A DNA stretch of 64,000 nt from Actinomadura spongiicola (lineage in GTDB: Bacteria > Actinomycetota > Actinomycetes > Streptosporangiales > Streptosporangiaceae): positions 248,001 to 312,000 of the forward strand of contig NZ_QVNQ01000004.1 in NCBI RefSeq assembly GCF_003432485.1, in the 5' to 3' direction. The notes beneath the pieces are model-generated. The model had not been told where the DNA came from. It made no database searches and was given only the letters and a program-made list of their open reading frames with translations. Position numbers and translations under genes: made by a program. How positions within the stretch are numbered: position 1 is the first letter of the stretch; each line of letters opens with the position of its first letter. Below, piece after piece: positions 8,692 through 17,146 of the stretch.

Positions 8692-9528
8692 GTGAAAGGG
8701 ACATTGGTGCTCGCGGCGGCCCCGATCGGACGGCCGGAGGACGCCTCCGTCCGGCTTCGGGAGGCGCTCGCCGGAACGCCGGTGATCGCGGCCGAGGACA
8801 CCCGGCGGTTGCGTCGGCTGGCGGGTGATCTCGGTGTGACGCTCGGCGGGCGCGTCGTGTCCTTCTACGACCAGAACGAGAAGGCGCGGGCGGCGGAGCT
8901 GCTGGAGGACCTGCTGGCCGGACGGGACGTCCTCGTCATCACCGACGCGGGCATGCCCGGTGTGTCCGACCCCGGGTACCGGATCGTCCGCGCCGCCGTC
9001 GCCGCGGAGGTGCCCGTCTCGGCGCTGCCCGGACCGTCCGCCGTGACGACGGCGCTGGTGGTGTCGGGGCTGCCCACCGACCGGTTCTGCTTCGAGGGGT
9101 TCCCGCCGCGCAAACCGGGGGAGCGGGCCCGGTGGCTGGCGGCGCTGGCGGACGAGCGCCGCACCCTCGTGTTCTTCGAGTCGCCGCGCAGGCTGCCCGC
9201 CACGCTCACCGCCATGGCGGACGCGTTCGGCGCGGACCGTCCCGCCGCCGTCTGCCGGGAGCTGACCAAGACCTACGAGGAGATCCGCCGGGGGACGCTC
9301 GGCGAGCTGGCCGCGTGGACGGACGGCGGCGTGCTCGGCGAGATCACGCTCGTGGTCGGCGGCGCCCCCGAACCCGAGGGCCTGACGGACCCGGCGGACC
9401 TGGCCGCCGCCGTCGCCGCGCGGGAGGACGCGGGGACGCCCCGCAAGCAGGCGATCGCGGAGGTCGCCAAGGAGAACGGTGCCCCGAAACGCACCGTTTA
9501 CGACGCCGTCGTCCGGGCCAGGAACTAA
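8692..9528 (+). CDS. rsmI: 16S rRNA (cytidine1402-2'-O)-methyltransferase RsmI
   Basis: 278 residues, a tetrapyrrole-methylase-fold enzyme that 2'-O-methylates C1402 in 16S rRNA. The sequence shows the RsmI hallmarks LVLAAAPIGRPED near the start, AEDTRRLRRL, SFYDQNE, DAGMPGVSDPG (the SAM-binding segment) and LPGPSAVTTAL, followed by FEGFPPRK and FFESPRR. The GTG start has GGTGGAAG about nine bases upstream and gives the usual family length. Divergent from pmt. Confidence 0.93.
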   Translation: MKGTLVLAAAPIGRPEDASVRLREALAGTPVIAAEDTRRLRRLAGDLGVTLGGRVVSFYDQNEKARAAELLEDLLAGRDVLVITDAGMPGVSDPGYRIVRAAVAAEVPVSALPGPSAVTTALVVSGLPTDRFCFEGFPPRKPGERARWLAALADERRTLVFFESPRRLPATLTAMADAFGADRPAAVCRELTKTYEEIRRGTLGELAAWTDGGVLGEITLVVGGAPEPEGLTDPADLAAAVAAREDAGTPRKQAIAEVAKENGAPKRTVYDAVVRARN

Positions 9529-9562
9529 GTGGTGGCGTCACCACGAAGCGGAGGTGAGAGCC

Positions 9563-9865
9563 ATGCGGGACGCGTGGTCGAGCCACGAGGCCTGGGTGTT
9601 CGAGTGCCTGAACTGCTCCGCGACCTGGGACGAGGACCTGGAGGCCCGCCACTACGGCGACGGGCACGGCAACCAGGCCGTCGTGTACACGCGCGGAGGC
9701 CTACCCTGCACGACGCCGTGGGTGGACCGGTTCTGCCCGAAATGCCAGAGCCAGAACGTCAAGGCCCTGTCCGCGGTGCGGGCCGGGCACGCAGAGGTGG
9801 TGAAGGCGCGCGGCGGCGCGGATGTGGCGATGGTGTACCACCTCCGCCGCATGCACGCCTGGTGA
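9563..9865 (+). CDS. Small zinc-ribbon protein of unknown function
   Basis: 100 residues. Two CxxC pairs, ECLNC near residue 13-17 and FCPKC near residue 57-61, are spaced as in a zinc ribbon; a conserved-looking His/Trp-rich segment ends the protein (YHLRRMHAW). The ribosome-binding site GGAGGTGA is strong, with the ATG about six bases downstream. It begins 34 bases after rsmI and is probably co-transcribed. It could bind nucleic acid or act as a partner protein; the function is not known to me. Confidence 0.75.
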   Translation: MRDAWSSHEAWVFECLNCSATWDEDLEARHYGDGHGNQAVVYTRGGLPCTTPWVDRFCPKCQSQNVKALSAVRAGHAEVVKARGGADVAMVYHLRRMHAW

Positions 9866-9890
9866 CACGACTTGGTGAACCGGGTGAGGG

Positions 9891-11699
9891 TCAGGTCACC
9901 GGGACGTTCTCCGGCGCCGCCTTCGCCGAGCCGTGCCGCTGGAGGCGCCGGTGGACGGCCCGTGTCCAGCCCGCCACCGTCGCGCGGGACTCCGGCCTGA
10001 ACGCCATCCCGGCGGCGAGCGCCGCGAGCGGGACGGCGGGCAGCACGTACCGGTAGTCGAACTCGGCGGTCGCGGCGGGCGCCAGCAGCAGCCCGGTCGC
10101 GAGCGTCCACGGCAGCAGCGCCTCACCGCCGAACCGGCGCCACAGCGGCACGAGGCCCGCCAGCCCGACGAGCAGGATCACACCGACCATCGTCCCGCGC
10201 AGGTAGAAGACGTCCTGGTAGCCGCGGGCGACCCCGGCGAACGGCTCCACGACCCGGGGTTGGGCGTTGCCGCGCTCGTAGGCGCGGGCCTCGGCCGCCG
10301 CGATCGAGTTGGGGTCCATGTGCCACTTCGGCAGCGGCTTGCTCGTCCGGCGGAACTCGTACTGGGAGTAGGTGTCCTTGTCGGGGAACACCGTCCGTTC
10401 CCAGCGGAAGACCCGGAAGAAGTCGTGCGCGACGACCTTCATGTAGTCGAGGGGCTGCGCGAGGATCGCGCGCTTGGCGAAATCGTTGCTGAGCGCGTTG
10501 TTGTCCGGGCTGAACCGGGCGCCGGGGTAGCGGTTGAGCGGGGACCCCGGGTTCCAGATGCCGTCCTGGGAGTTCGGCAGCCGGTTCGCGGACTCGACGC
10601 ACAGCGGGTACTCGCTGACCGGCAGGTTCTTCATCTGGTGGCAGTCGGCGAACTTGTAGACCCGCGCGTACAGGAAGATCCCGTTGCTCTCGGTGATCGC
10701 GAACTTGTCGCTGTCGGCCTTGTACCAGCCCATGTAGGCCAGCACCGGCAGCATGCACGCCGCGAGCGTGGCCGCCATGACCTTCCAGCCGGTGCGCCGG
10801 ATGAACATGTACACCAGCACGCCGAGCAGCACCGGCATCCCGACCGAGCGGGTCAGCCACGCCATCCCGATGATCAGGCCCACCGCCACGGCGATCCGCC
10901 AGGACGGACGGTCGTGCCACAGCAGCAGCGTGACCGCGCTCATCACCAGGAACGTGAACATCGTGTCCGACAGGACGAGGTGTTCGAGCTGGAGCTGGTA
11001 GGCGTCCAGCAGCACGGGCGCGGCGGCGAGCGCGGCGCCCCAGCCGGGCAGCCGGAACTTGCGCCGCAGCAGCGCGTAGATCATGACGCCCATGGCGAGG
11101 CCCATGAGGTGCTGGAGGGCGGCGACGAGCGCGAAGCTGTGGAACGGCTTGAGGATCCACAGGAGGAAGGCGTAGCCGTCGGGCCGCAGCGGATGCGGAT
11201 ACGGCTCCATGGCGACGTGCAGATAGTCGAAGCTGTCGTTGAAGAACATCACCGGCTGGTAGCCGAGCATCGCGAGCACCCGGATCAGCGCCGCTGTGGC
11301 GATGATCACACTGAAGGCGGGGTGGCGGCGGACCAGTTCCCACGGTCCGCGGCGGCGCCCCCTGCGCCGCGAGTCCGCGGACTCGGATTCGGACTCGGGC
11401 GACTCCGGCTCCCCCAGGCCGTCCGGCGAGCCGTCCGACTCCGGACGTTCCCGCAGGGCCTCGTCGGGATCGGGGGCTGTCGTCGTTCCAGCCGACGTCT
11501 TCCCTCCGGGCGCCGTCCCCCCGGACGCCTTCTCGCCGGGCGGCGTTTCGTCGAGCATCGATTTCTTGAGCGCTGCTTTGCCGAGCGCTGCCTCGGTCGG
11601 TGCCGTCTCGTCCAGCACGGCCTCCTTCGGCGTGGCGTCGTCCAGTGCGGTGCCGAGCCCCGTGTCGACCGCGGTACTCAGCGGCGATTCCCCCGCCAC
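9891..11699 (-). CDS. GT-C/ArnT-like membrane glycosyltransferase
   Basis: 602 residues. A low-complexity acidic/Ser/Thr/Pro cytoplasmic N-terminus of about 105 residues ends in a basic stretch (RRRGRRRGPW), followed by about 10-12 membrane spans. The first loop holds FFNDSFDYLHVAMEPYP, with the acidic residues expected of a GT-C catalytic site, and a large extracytoplasmic loop lies between the later spans (about 300-430). It probably moves a sugar from a polyprenyl-phosphate donor onto a surface acceptor. The GTG start is chosen for its AGGGGAGG seven bases upstream; an in-frame GTG at 11768 (GGAAGGGG about ten bases upstream) is the alternative. Convergent with the zinc-ribbon gene; divergent from the GT2 gene. 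Confidence 0.75.
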   Translation of the reverse strand: MAGESPLSTAVDTGLGTALDDATPKEAVLDETAPTEAALGKAALKKSMLDETPPGEKASGGTAPGGKTSAGTTTAPDPDEALRERPESDGSPDGLGEPESPESESESADSRRRGRRRGPWELVRRHPAFSVIIATAALIRVLAMLGYQPVMFFNDSFDYLHVAMEPYPHPLRPDGYAFLLWILKPFHSFALVAALQHLMGLAMGVMIYALLRRKFRLPGWGAALAAAPVLLDAYQLQLEHLVLSDTMFTFLVMSAVTLLLWHDRPSWRIAVAVGLIIGMAWLTRSVGMPVLLGVLVYMFIRRTGWKVMAATLAACMLPVLAYMGWYKADSDKFAITESNGIFLYARVYKFADCHQMKNLPVSEYPLCVESANRLPNSQDGIWNPGSPLNRYPGARFSPDNNALSNDFAKRAILAQPLDYMKVVAHDFFRVFRWERTVFPDKDTYSQYEFRRTSKPLPKWHMDPNSIAAAEARAYERGNAQPRVVEPFAGVARGYQDVFYLRGTMVGVILLVGLAGLVPLWRRFGGEALLPWTLATGLLLAPAATAEFDYRYVLPAVPLAALAAGMAFRPESRATVAGWTRAVHRRLQRHGSAKAAPENVPVT

Positions 11700-12053
11700 T
11701 GCCGCACCTCCCCTTCGGTGTCGGGCCCCCTGTCCGGCGGCACTGGGTTGTTCACCGGTGCGCGTCACAGCCGACCCACCCCTTCCGGGCCGGTGTGCCC
11801 GTATGCTTGACGTCCTAGCCTGCCGCCCGAGACCGTGGCGGTGTCTGTTTTTTGGGTTGCAAGTGGGCAACACGATACGGGTGCTCTTGACCGGAGCGGC
11901 CATCAATACCCGTCCTCGGCAGGCATCATGAACGACGAGCATGTGAACGACCAGCTCGGGAACACGAGCATGAAGCGACGGGCCGCCTCGCGGAACAACT
12001 GAGATTAGTGGATCACATCGCGAACGGTCACCAGGGGTAATGAAGGAGATCGC
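11700..12053 (+). promoter_or_regulatory. Divergent intergenic region with a candidate promoter
   Basis: About 350 bases between the GT-C and GT2 genes. A T-rich stretch near 11850 is followed by TTGGGT, a 17-base gap and ATACGG, a weak -35/-10 pair reading toward the GT2 gene, which would give a leader of about 160 bases. A short inverted repeat GTTGC-N6-GCAAC overlaps it. The leader contains one 24-codon open frame, listed separately. The GT2 gene itself has a good ribosome-binding site (GAAGGAGA). Confidence 0.3.
11928..12002 (+). CDS. Possible 24-residue leader peptide
   Basis: An ATG-to-TGA frame of 24 codons (begins MNDEHVNDQLGN) ends 51 bases before the GT2 start. Third positions are mostly G or C, as in real genes here, but the ribosome-binding site (GGCAGG) is mediocre and the peptide is hydrophilic with no recognised motif. 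In GC-rich DNA such short frames occur by chance; listed because it sits in an otherwise long leader. Confidence 0.2.
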   Translation: MNDEHVNDQLGNTSMKRRAASRNN

Positions 12054-13364
12054 GTGGAACTCTCCGTAGTGATGCCTTGCCTGAACGAGGCCGAGACGGT
12101 CGAGACCTGTGTCCGCAAGACGATCGGCTTCTTCGAGGAGAAGGGCATCGACGGCGAGGTCGTCATCGCCGACAACGGCAGCACGGACGGCAGCCAGCAG
12201 CTCGCCCGGGACGCGGGCGCCCGTGTCGTGCCGGTCATCGACAAGGGGTACGGCAACGCCCTGATGGGCGGGATCAGCGCCGCTCGCGGCCGGTACGTCG
12301 CGATGGGCGACGCCGACGACTCCTACGACTTCACGACGCTCGGCCCGTTCCTGGACGAGTTGCGTGACGGCGCCGACCTCGTCATGGGCAACCGGTTCAA
12401 GGGCGGCATCGCCGACGGCGCCATGCCGCCGCTGCACCGCTACCTCGGCAACCCGGTGCTCAGCTTCGTCGGACGGCTGTTCTTCCGCAGCAAGATCGGC
12501 GACTTCCACTGCGGGCTGCGGGCCTTCGACAAGGAGGCCATCATGCGGCTCGGCCTCCAGACCGGCGGCATGGAGTTCGCCAGCGAGATGGTCGTCAAGG
12601 CGACCCTCCAGGGGTACGACATCCGGGAGGTCCCGACGACGCTGTCGCCGGACGGCCGCAGCCGCGCCCCGCACCTGAACACCTGGCGCGACGGGTGGCG
12701 GCACCTCCGCTTCCTCATGCTCTACAGCCCCCGCTGGCTGTTCCTCATCCCCGGCCTGGTCTTCATGACGGTCGGGCTGCTCGCCGGGATCGCGCTGTCC
12801 ACCGGCCCGGTCACGGTCGGGGAGATCGCGTTCGACGTCGACACGCTCGTCGGCGCGGGCGCCGCGCTGGTCATCGGCTTCCAGGCGGTCCTGTTCGCGC
12901 TGCTCACCAAGGTGTACGCGATGCAGGAGGGATTCCTGCCGCACGACCGCAGGGTCCAGAAGATCATCGACTGGTGGAGTCTGGAGCGCGGTCTGCTGCT
13001 CGGCGGGGTGCTCGCCGTCGCCGGTCTCGCCGGTCTCGTCGCGTCGCTGCTGCACTGGCGGGTCAACAGCTTCGGTGAGCTGGACCCGCGCGAGTCGCTG
13101 CGCATCGTCGTACCCGCCGCGACCGCGCTGGTGATGAGCCTCCAGGCGGTCTTCGCCTCGCTGTTCGTCAGCATCCTCGGCATCCGCCGCCGCCAGCACC
13201 CGCCCGTCATCGACCCCGCCGAGGAGGCCGCGGGCGTGGTGGACGCCGCCGCCCGGCGGGTCGCCCGGGCCGAGGCCGACGAGAAGGCGGAGCAGGCGGG
13301 CAAGGCGGAGAAGGCGGAGAAGGTGGAGGCCCGCGAGAACGCGGCCCGGCACAAGGACGGGTAG
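12054..13364 (+). CDS. GT2 polyprenyl-phosphate sugar synthase-like glycosyltransferase
   Basis: 436 residues. Residues 1-230 are a GT-A family 2 domain of the dolichol-phosphate mannose/glucose synthase type: VVMPCLNEAETV at the N-terminus, ADNGSTDGS, the metal-binding MGDADDSYDF (DxD), and GNRFKGG. Several membrane spans follow, and the tail is a Lys/Glu/Ala-rich helix likely to be cytoplasmic. Such enzymes make polyprenyl-phosphate sugars that GT-C enzymes use outside the membrane. Neighbouring GT-C genes on both sides fit that role. GTG start with GAAGGAGA five bases upstream. Confidence 0.85.
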   Translation: MELSVVMPCLNEAETVETCVRKTIGFFEEKGIDGEVVIADNGSTDGSQQLARDAGARVVPVIDKGYGNALMGGISAARGRYVAMGDADDSYDFTTLGPFLDELRDGADLVMGNRFKGGIADGAMPPLHRYLGNPVLSFVGRLFFRSKIGDFHCGLRAFDKEAIMRLGLQTGGMEFASEMVVKATLQGYDIREVPTTLSPDGRSRAPHLNTWRDGWRHLRFLMLYSPRWLFLIPGLVFMTVGLLAGIALSTGPVTVGEIAFDVDTLVGAGAALVIGFQAVLFALLTKVYAMQEGFLPHDRRVQKIIDWWSLERGLLLGGVLAVAGLAGLVASLLHWRVNSFGELDPRESLRIVVPAATALVMSLQAVFASLFVSILGIRRRQHPPVIDPAEEAAGVVDAAARRVARAEADEKAEQAGKAEKAEKVEARENAARHKDG

Positions 13365-13556
13365 GGACGCGACTCCCGGACGTTGATTTATCATCATGTG
13401 AAGCCACCCGAAGAACCAAGCGGACAGATCACAGCGAACTGCCGAGAACCTGCTGAGTGTTCTCGGCGTCGCGCCGGAGCCGCGGTCGTGCTGTGCCAGG
13501 CTTGACCGGCGATGGACCACCGATCTGATCGCCCGGCATCGGGGGGCAGTACGTCG

Positions 13557-15377
13557 ATGAGCACGCGAACTCCGGCCGTCGCACGGCCGCCGGTCGCGCC
13601 ACCGGACCGACGCGACGTCCCGACCGGATTGAGCCGCCGCCGTTGGGCGTGGCTGTTCGCGGTCGGCTGGCTCGCGCAGGTCGGCGTCCGGTTGTGGCTC
13701 GGCTCCGGGCAGACGGTGCCGGTCGCGACACCGGACGAGTCCGGGTACCTGTTCGCCGCCCGAGTCCTCACGGGCGGGCCCGACGCCGACATGTCGTCCG
13801 GGACGGTGTACCGCGGCGGATATCCGCTGCTGCTGACGCCCGCGTTCTGGTTCGGGGACGACCCGGTGACCGTGTACCGGGGTGCTCTGGTCATCAACGC
13901 GCTGGTCAGCGCCGCCATGCTGCCGCTGGCGTTCCTGCTGCTGCGCCGCCTCGGGGTGCGCGGGCCGTGGGCGTACGTCTTCGCGCACGTGACGACGGCG
14001 CTGCCGTGCGTCGTGTTCTACTCCGAGTTCGTGCTGACCGACGCGGTCCTGCCGGTGATCGTGATGGGCTGGCTGTTGCTCGTCCATACCTGGTTGAACG
14101 GCCCGCCGCCGTCCGGGTCCGGCTCCTCCGGGGGCTCACCGCGCGGCTCGTCCGTGCGGGCGGCGCTCGCCGGGGCGGGTGCGTCCGCGCTGGTCGCGTA
14201 CACCTACGCCAGCCATTCGCGCGGCGCGATCCTGCTGGCCGTGCACGGGGCGCTGCTCGCGACCGCCGTGGTGTGCCGGTGGCGGTCCTGGCGCGCCACG
14301 TTCCTCGTCGGGGCCGTCGCCGCCGCCGGGACGGCCACCGGGACGCTGCTGAACCGGTCGCTGCTGCCGCACATGTACCCGCACGGCGACAACGACCTGG
14401 GCGACAACGTGGTCCGGCGGCTCACCACCGGCGACGGGTGGGGCTGGATGCTGTCGATCGGCACCGGCCAGGTCTGGTACCAGGCGGTCGCGACCGGCGG
14501 TGTCGCGGCGATCGGGCTCGTCGCCGTCGCGTTCGCCGCCGTCCGTCCCGCCGGGGCGCTCGCGGGCGCGGCGGGGCGGACGCGGGCGCTGGCCCTCGGC
14601 CTCCTCGCCGTCGTCGGGGGCATCGCGTTCGCGACCTCGGCGGCGCTGCCCGTCGAGTACCGCATCGGCAACTACGCGTACGGCCGTTACCTCGCCACCG
14701 TCACGCCGGTGCTGTTCGCCGTCGGTGTCGCGGTCGTGCTCCGCGCGTCGCACCGGGCGCTGTTGTGGGCGGTGGCCTCGGCGGCGGCGATGACGGTCGT
14801 CGCCGCGTCCGTCGTCCAGTGGTACGCGGGCGACCTGCTCACCCAGTACACCTACACGGTCTTCGACTTCCCCGAGACGTCTTTCCTGACGTGGGACTGG
14901 GCGTCGTTCCGGCTGTGGGACGCCACGATCACCGCGCTCGCGCTGCTCGGCGCGTCCGTGGCCGTCGCTCGGCTGCGACGTGGTGGTCTCGCGTTGTTCG
15001 CGGGCGTGTCGGCCGTCGTCGCGGTCGCCATGTGCGTCACCGCCACCGACCGCATCGCCCGGCCGCTGGTACGGGACGAGCTCGCGCACACCGATCTCCG
15101 GGGGAGCGTCGACCTGCGGGCGCGGCGGACCATCGCGGTGGACTGGAACGTACCGTGGACGATCCGGCTGTCGCACTACTACTGGGCGTGGTGGGGCGAG
15201 GGCACCGTCTTCGACGCCCGGTGGGTTCCGCCGCCACGGGACGCGGACATGGTCGTCCTGGCGTGGCCGAAGAACGTGCCCGCGGCGGCGTCCTGGCCGC
15301 GGGGCGCGCCGCCCGGCTGGCGGGTCGTCGACAGCCGCCGCACCGTCGACGGCGACTGGGTCGCCTGGGCCCGCTGA
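13557..15377 (+). CDS. GT-C-like membrane glycosyltransferase
   Basis: 606 residues with about 11-12 hydrophobic segments. The first extracytoplasmic loop has ATPDESGYLFAARVL, where the DE pair is the likely GT-C catalytic site, and YRGGYPLLLTP follows. The C-terminal about 110 residues form a soluble extracytoplasmic domain. It probably uses a polyprenyl-phosphate sugar donor; the acceptor is unknown. The ATG at 13557 has GGGGGG ten bases upstream; an ATG 15 codons earlier is possible but has no clear ribosome-binding site. Convergent with the next GT-C gene, 37 bases apart. Confidence 0.75.
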   Translation: MSTRTPAVARPPVAPPDRRDVPTGLSRRRWAWLFAVGWLAQVGVRLWLGSGQTVPVATPDESGYLFAARVLTGGPDADMSSGTVYRGGYPLLLTPAFWFGDDPVTVYRGALVINALVSAAMLPLAFLLLRRLGVRGPWAYVFAHVTTALPCVVFYSEFVLTDAVLPVIVMGWLLLVHTWLNGPPPSGSGSSGGSPRGSSVRAALAGAGASALVAYTYASHSRGAILLAVHGALLATAVVCRWRSWRATFLVGAVAAAGTATGTLLNRSLLPHMYPHGDNDLGDNVVRRLTTGDGWGWMLSIGTGQVWYQAVATGGVAAIGLVAVAFAAVRPAGALAGAAGRTRALALGLLAVVGGIAFATSAALPVEYRIGNYAYGRYLATVTPVLFAVGVAVVLRASHRALLWAVASAAAMTVVAASVVQWYAGDLLTQYTYTVFDFPETSFLTWDWASFRLWDATITALALLGASVAVARLRRGGLALFAGVSAVVAVAMCVTATDRIARPLVRDELAHTDLRGSVDLRARRTIAVDWNVPWTIRLSHYYWAWWGEGTVFDARWVPPPRDADMVVLAWPKNVPAAASWPRGAPPGWRVVDSRRTVDGDWVAWAR

Positions 15378-15414
15378 TCGACCGGGCGCGTCGACGCCCG
15401 ATCGACGGGGCGCG

Positions 15415-17043
15415 TCAACCGCCGGGCGGGTGCCAGAGCTGGAGGACGCCGTCCGACGACCGCCACATCAGCCGCCACCCCTGCCCGGTGGACGGACGCC
15501 AGCCGCCGCCGATCTGTGACTCCATGCCCCGCCAGCGCGTGTACAGCATGGGGCCCTCGGTCGCGTTCCTTGGAACCTGCCCCAGGTAGTGCGGGAAGTC
15601 GCGGATCTCGCCGCGCCAGACCGGGTCGCCCCACACGTCCCGCGTGTAGAAGGTGAGGGTCTGCGCGAGCCGCCGGTCGGCGCAGATGAGGGTGATGTCG
15701 CGGTGCCCGGCGAGGTAGCCGCGCAGCTCGCTCCACGCCGTGTCGCGTGGCAGGTCACGCGGCAGGTCGGGGACGGTGCGGACCGTGGCCGTCGCGTACG
15801 TCCCGCCGAGCGCGACCGCGAGCACCGGCACCACGACCGTCCGCAGCCGGAACCGTGACACCGGCCCGGACGGCAGCATCCGGAACATCAGGATCAGGGA
15901 CCCGAAGCCACCGGCGAGGAGAGCGGGCAGCACCGCGAACCAGTACCGCTGAAGCCAGGCCCGCAGGGAGATGTCGTTCGGGTCGAGGACGCCGGAGAAC
16001 AACGTCAGCGGCACGGCGAGGGTGAAGAACCACACCAGGACCAGCGCCAACCGCCGGTCACGGGTGACGGCCCACCCGACGACCGTGAGCGCGAGCGCGG
16101 CGGTGAACACGAGCCCGAGCGGGTTCCAGTCGTGCATCGCGCGCAGGAACGAGCGGGCGGCGAGTTCGCGGGTCACGTGGTCGCGGGACCGGCCGCCGTG
16201 TTCGGCGGCGGAGATCAGCCCGGCGAGCGGCGTGCCCCACACGAGCTGGTTGTGGACGAGGTTCACGGCGAGGATCGCGGCCATCGGCGCGCCGACCGTG
16301 ACGTTGCGGCGCCACGGGATCCGCAGCAGCGCCAGGTACACGGGAACGGCGAGGAACAGGAACGCCAGGAACTCCCGGACGAGGAACGCCGAGCCGAAGC
16401 ACACCCCGGCGGCCAGCAGCATCCGGGTCTGCGCCCGTCCCGTCCTGCGGGCCGCGACGACCAGGCCCGCCATCCCGATGGTGAACAACCCGGCGCCGGG
16501 CATGTCCGGCAGCATCACGCCCGTCGACCAGGTGATCTCGTGGCCGTACGGGTTGGTCATCGTGAAGAACGGGTGGACGAGCAGGATCGCCGCGGACGCG
16601 ACGCCCGCCACGTCCCCGAACAGCGACCGGACGACCAGATACGTTCCAACGAAGAACGCGCAGCCGCCGAGCGCGGCGACGACGAAGTACGCGGCCTGAC
16701 CGTCCCCGAGGATCTCCTGGACGACCCGCGCGGGCAGCACCAGCCCGATCCGGGTGACCTGGTGGGGGACTTCGGAGTAAGGCCACCGGTCGAGCGGGAT
16801 GTCGGGCCATTCGCGGGCGGCGAGCCACACGTAGTACGGGTCGAAGTACAGCGGCGGGGTCATGAGCAGCCACTGCGCGCCGATCGTGGCCGCCGCGACC
16901 AGCAGGGACAGCCACACCACGCGCCGCGTGCGCCACATCCGCCACGCCCGCGCCGCCCGCCATGATCGTCGGAGCCGTGGCGTCCGTCCGGCGCCGGTCG
17001 CCGCCCGGTCGGCGGTCGGGCGGTCGGACGTGGTCTGTGCCAT
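15415..17043 (-). CDS. GT-C-like membrane protein, possible glycosyltransferase
   Basis: 542 residues. A basic N-terminus of about 40 residues is followed by about 11 membrane spans, with YFDPYYVWLAAREWPD in the first loop and HPFFTMTNPYGHE in a later loop, a layout seen in GT-C enzymes of the PMT/ArnT superfamily. The C-terminal about 120 residues are soluble and extracytoplasmic. It faces metG divergently. ATG start with a GGGAG-type site eight bases upstream. The donor and acceptor cannot be read from sequence, and a non-catalytic role is possible. Confidence 0.7.
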   Translation of the reverse strand: MAQTTSDRPTADRAATGAGRTPRLRRSWRAARAWRMWRTRRVVWLSLLVAAATIGAQWLLMTPPLYFDPYYVWLAAREWPDIPLDRWPYSEVPHQVTRIGLVLPARVVQEILGDGQAAYFVVAALGGCAFFVGTYLVVRSLFGDVAGVASAAILLVHPFFTMTNPYGHEITWSTGVMLPDMPGAGLFTIGMAGLVVAARRTGRAQTRMLLAAGVCFGSAFLVREFLAFLFLAVPVYLALLRIPWRRNVTVGAPMAAILAVNLVHNQLVWGTPLAGLISAAEHGGRSRDHVTRELAARSFLRAMHDWNPLGLVFTAALALTVVGWAVTRDRRLALVLVWFFTLAVPLTLFSGVLDPNDISLRAWLQRYWFAVLPALLAGGFGSLILMFRMLPSGPVSRFRLRTVVVPVLAVALGGTYATATVRTVPDLPRDLPRDTAWSELRGYLAGHRDITLICADRRLAQTLTFYTRDVWGDPVWRGEIRDFPHYLGQVPRNATEGPMLYTRWRGMESQIGGGWRPSTGQGWRLMWRSSDGVLQLWHPPGG

Positions 17044-17146
17044 CCCCGGCTCCCGCTCCAGTGATCACTACTGCTGACGTGCCCCGCGACGCCGGACCAG
17101 GTTACTCGCGTGCCGGGGCGCCCGTGACGCGACTACCCTTGACTCC

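Noticed and set aside
9891..14087. A very long minus-strand open frame of about 1400 codons
   Set aside because: The part beyond 11768 is the antisense shadow of the GT2 and GT-C genes; the true gene begins at 11699 or 11768.
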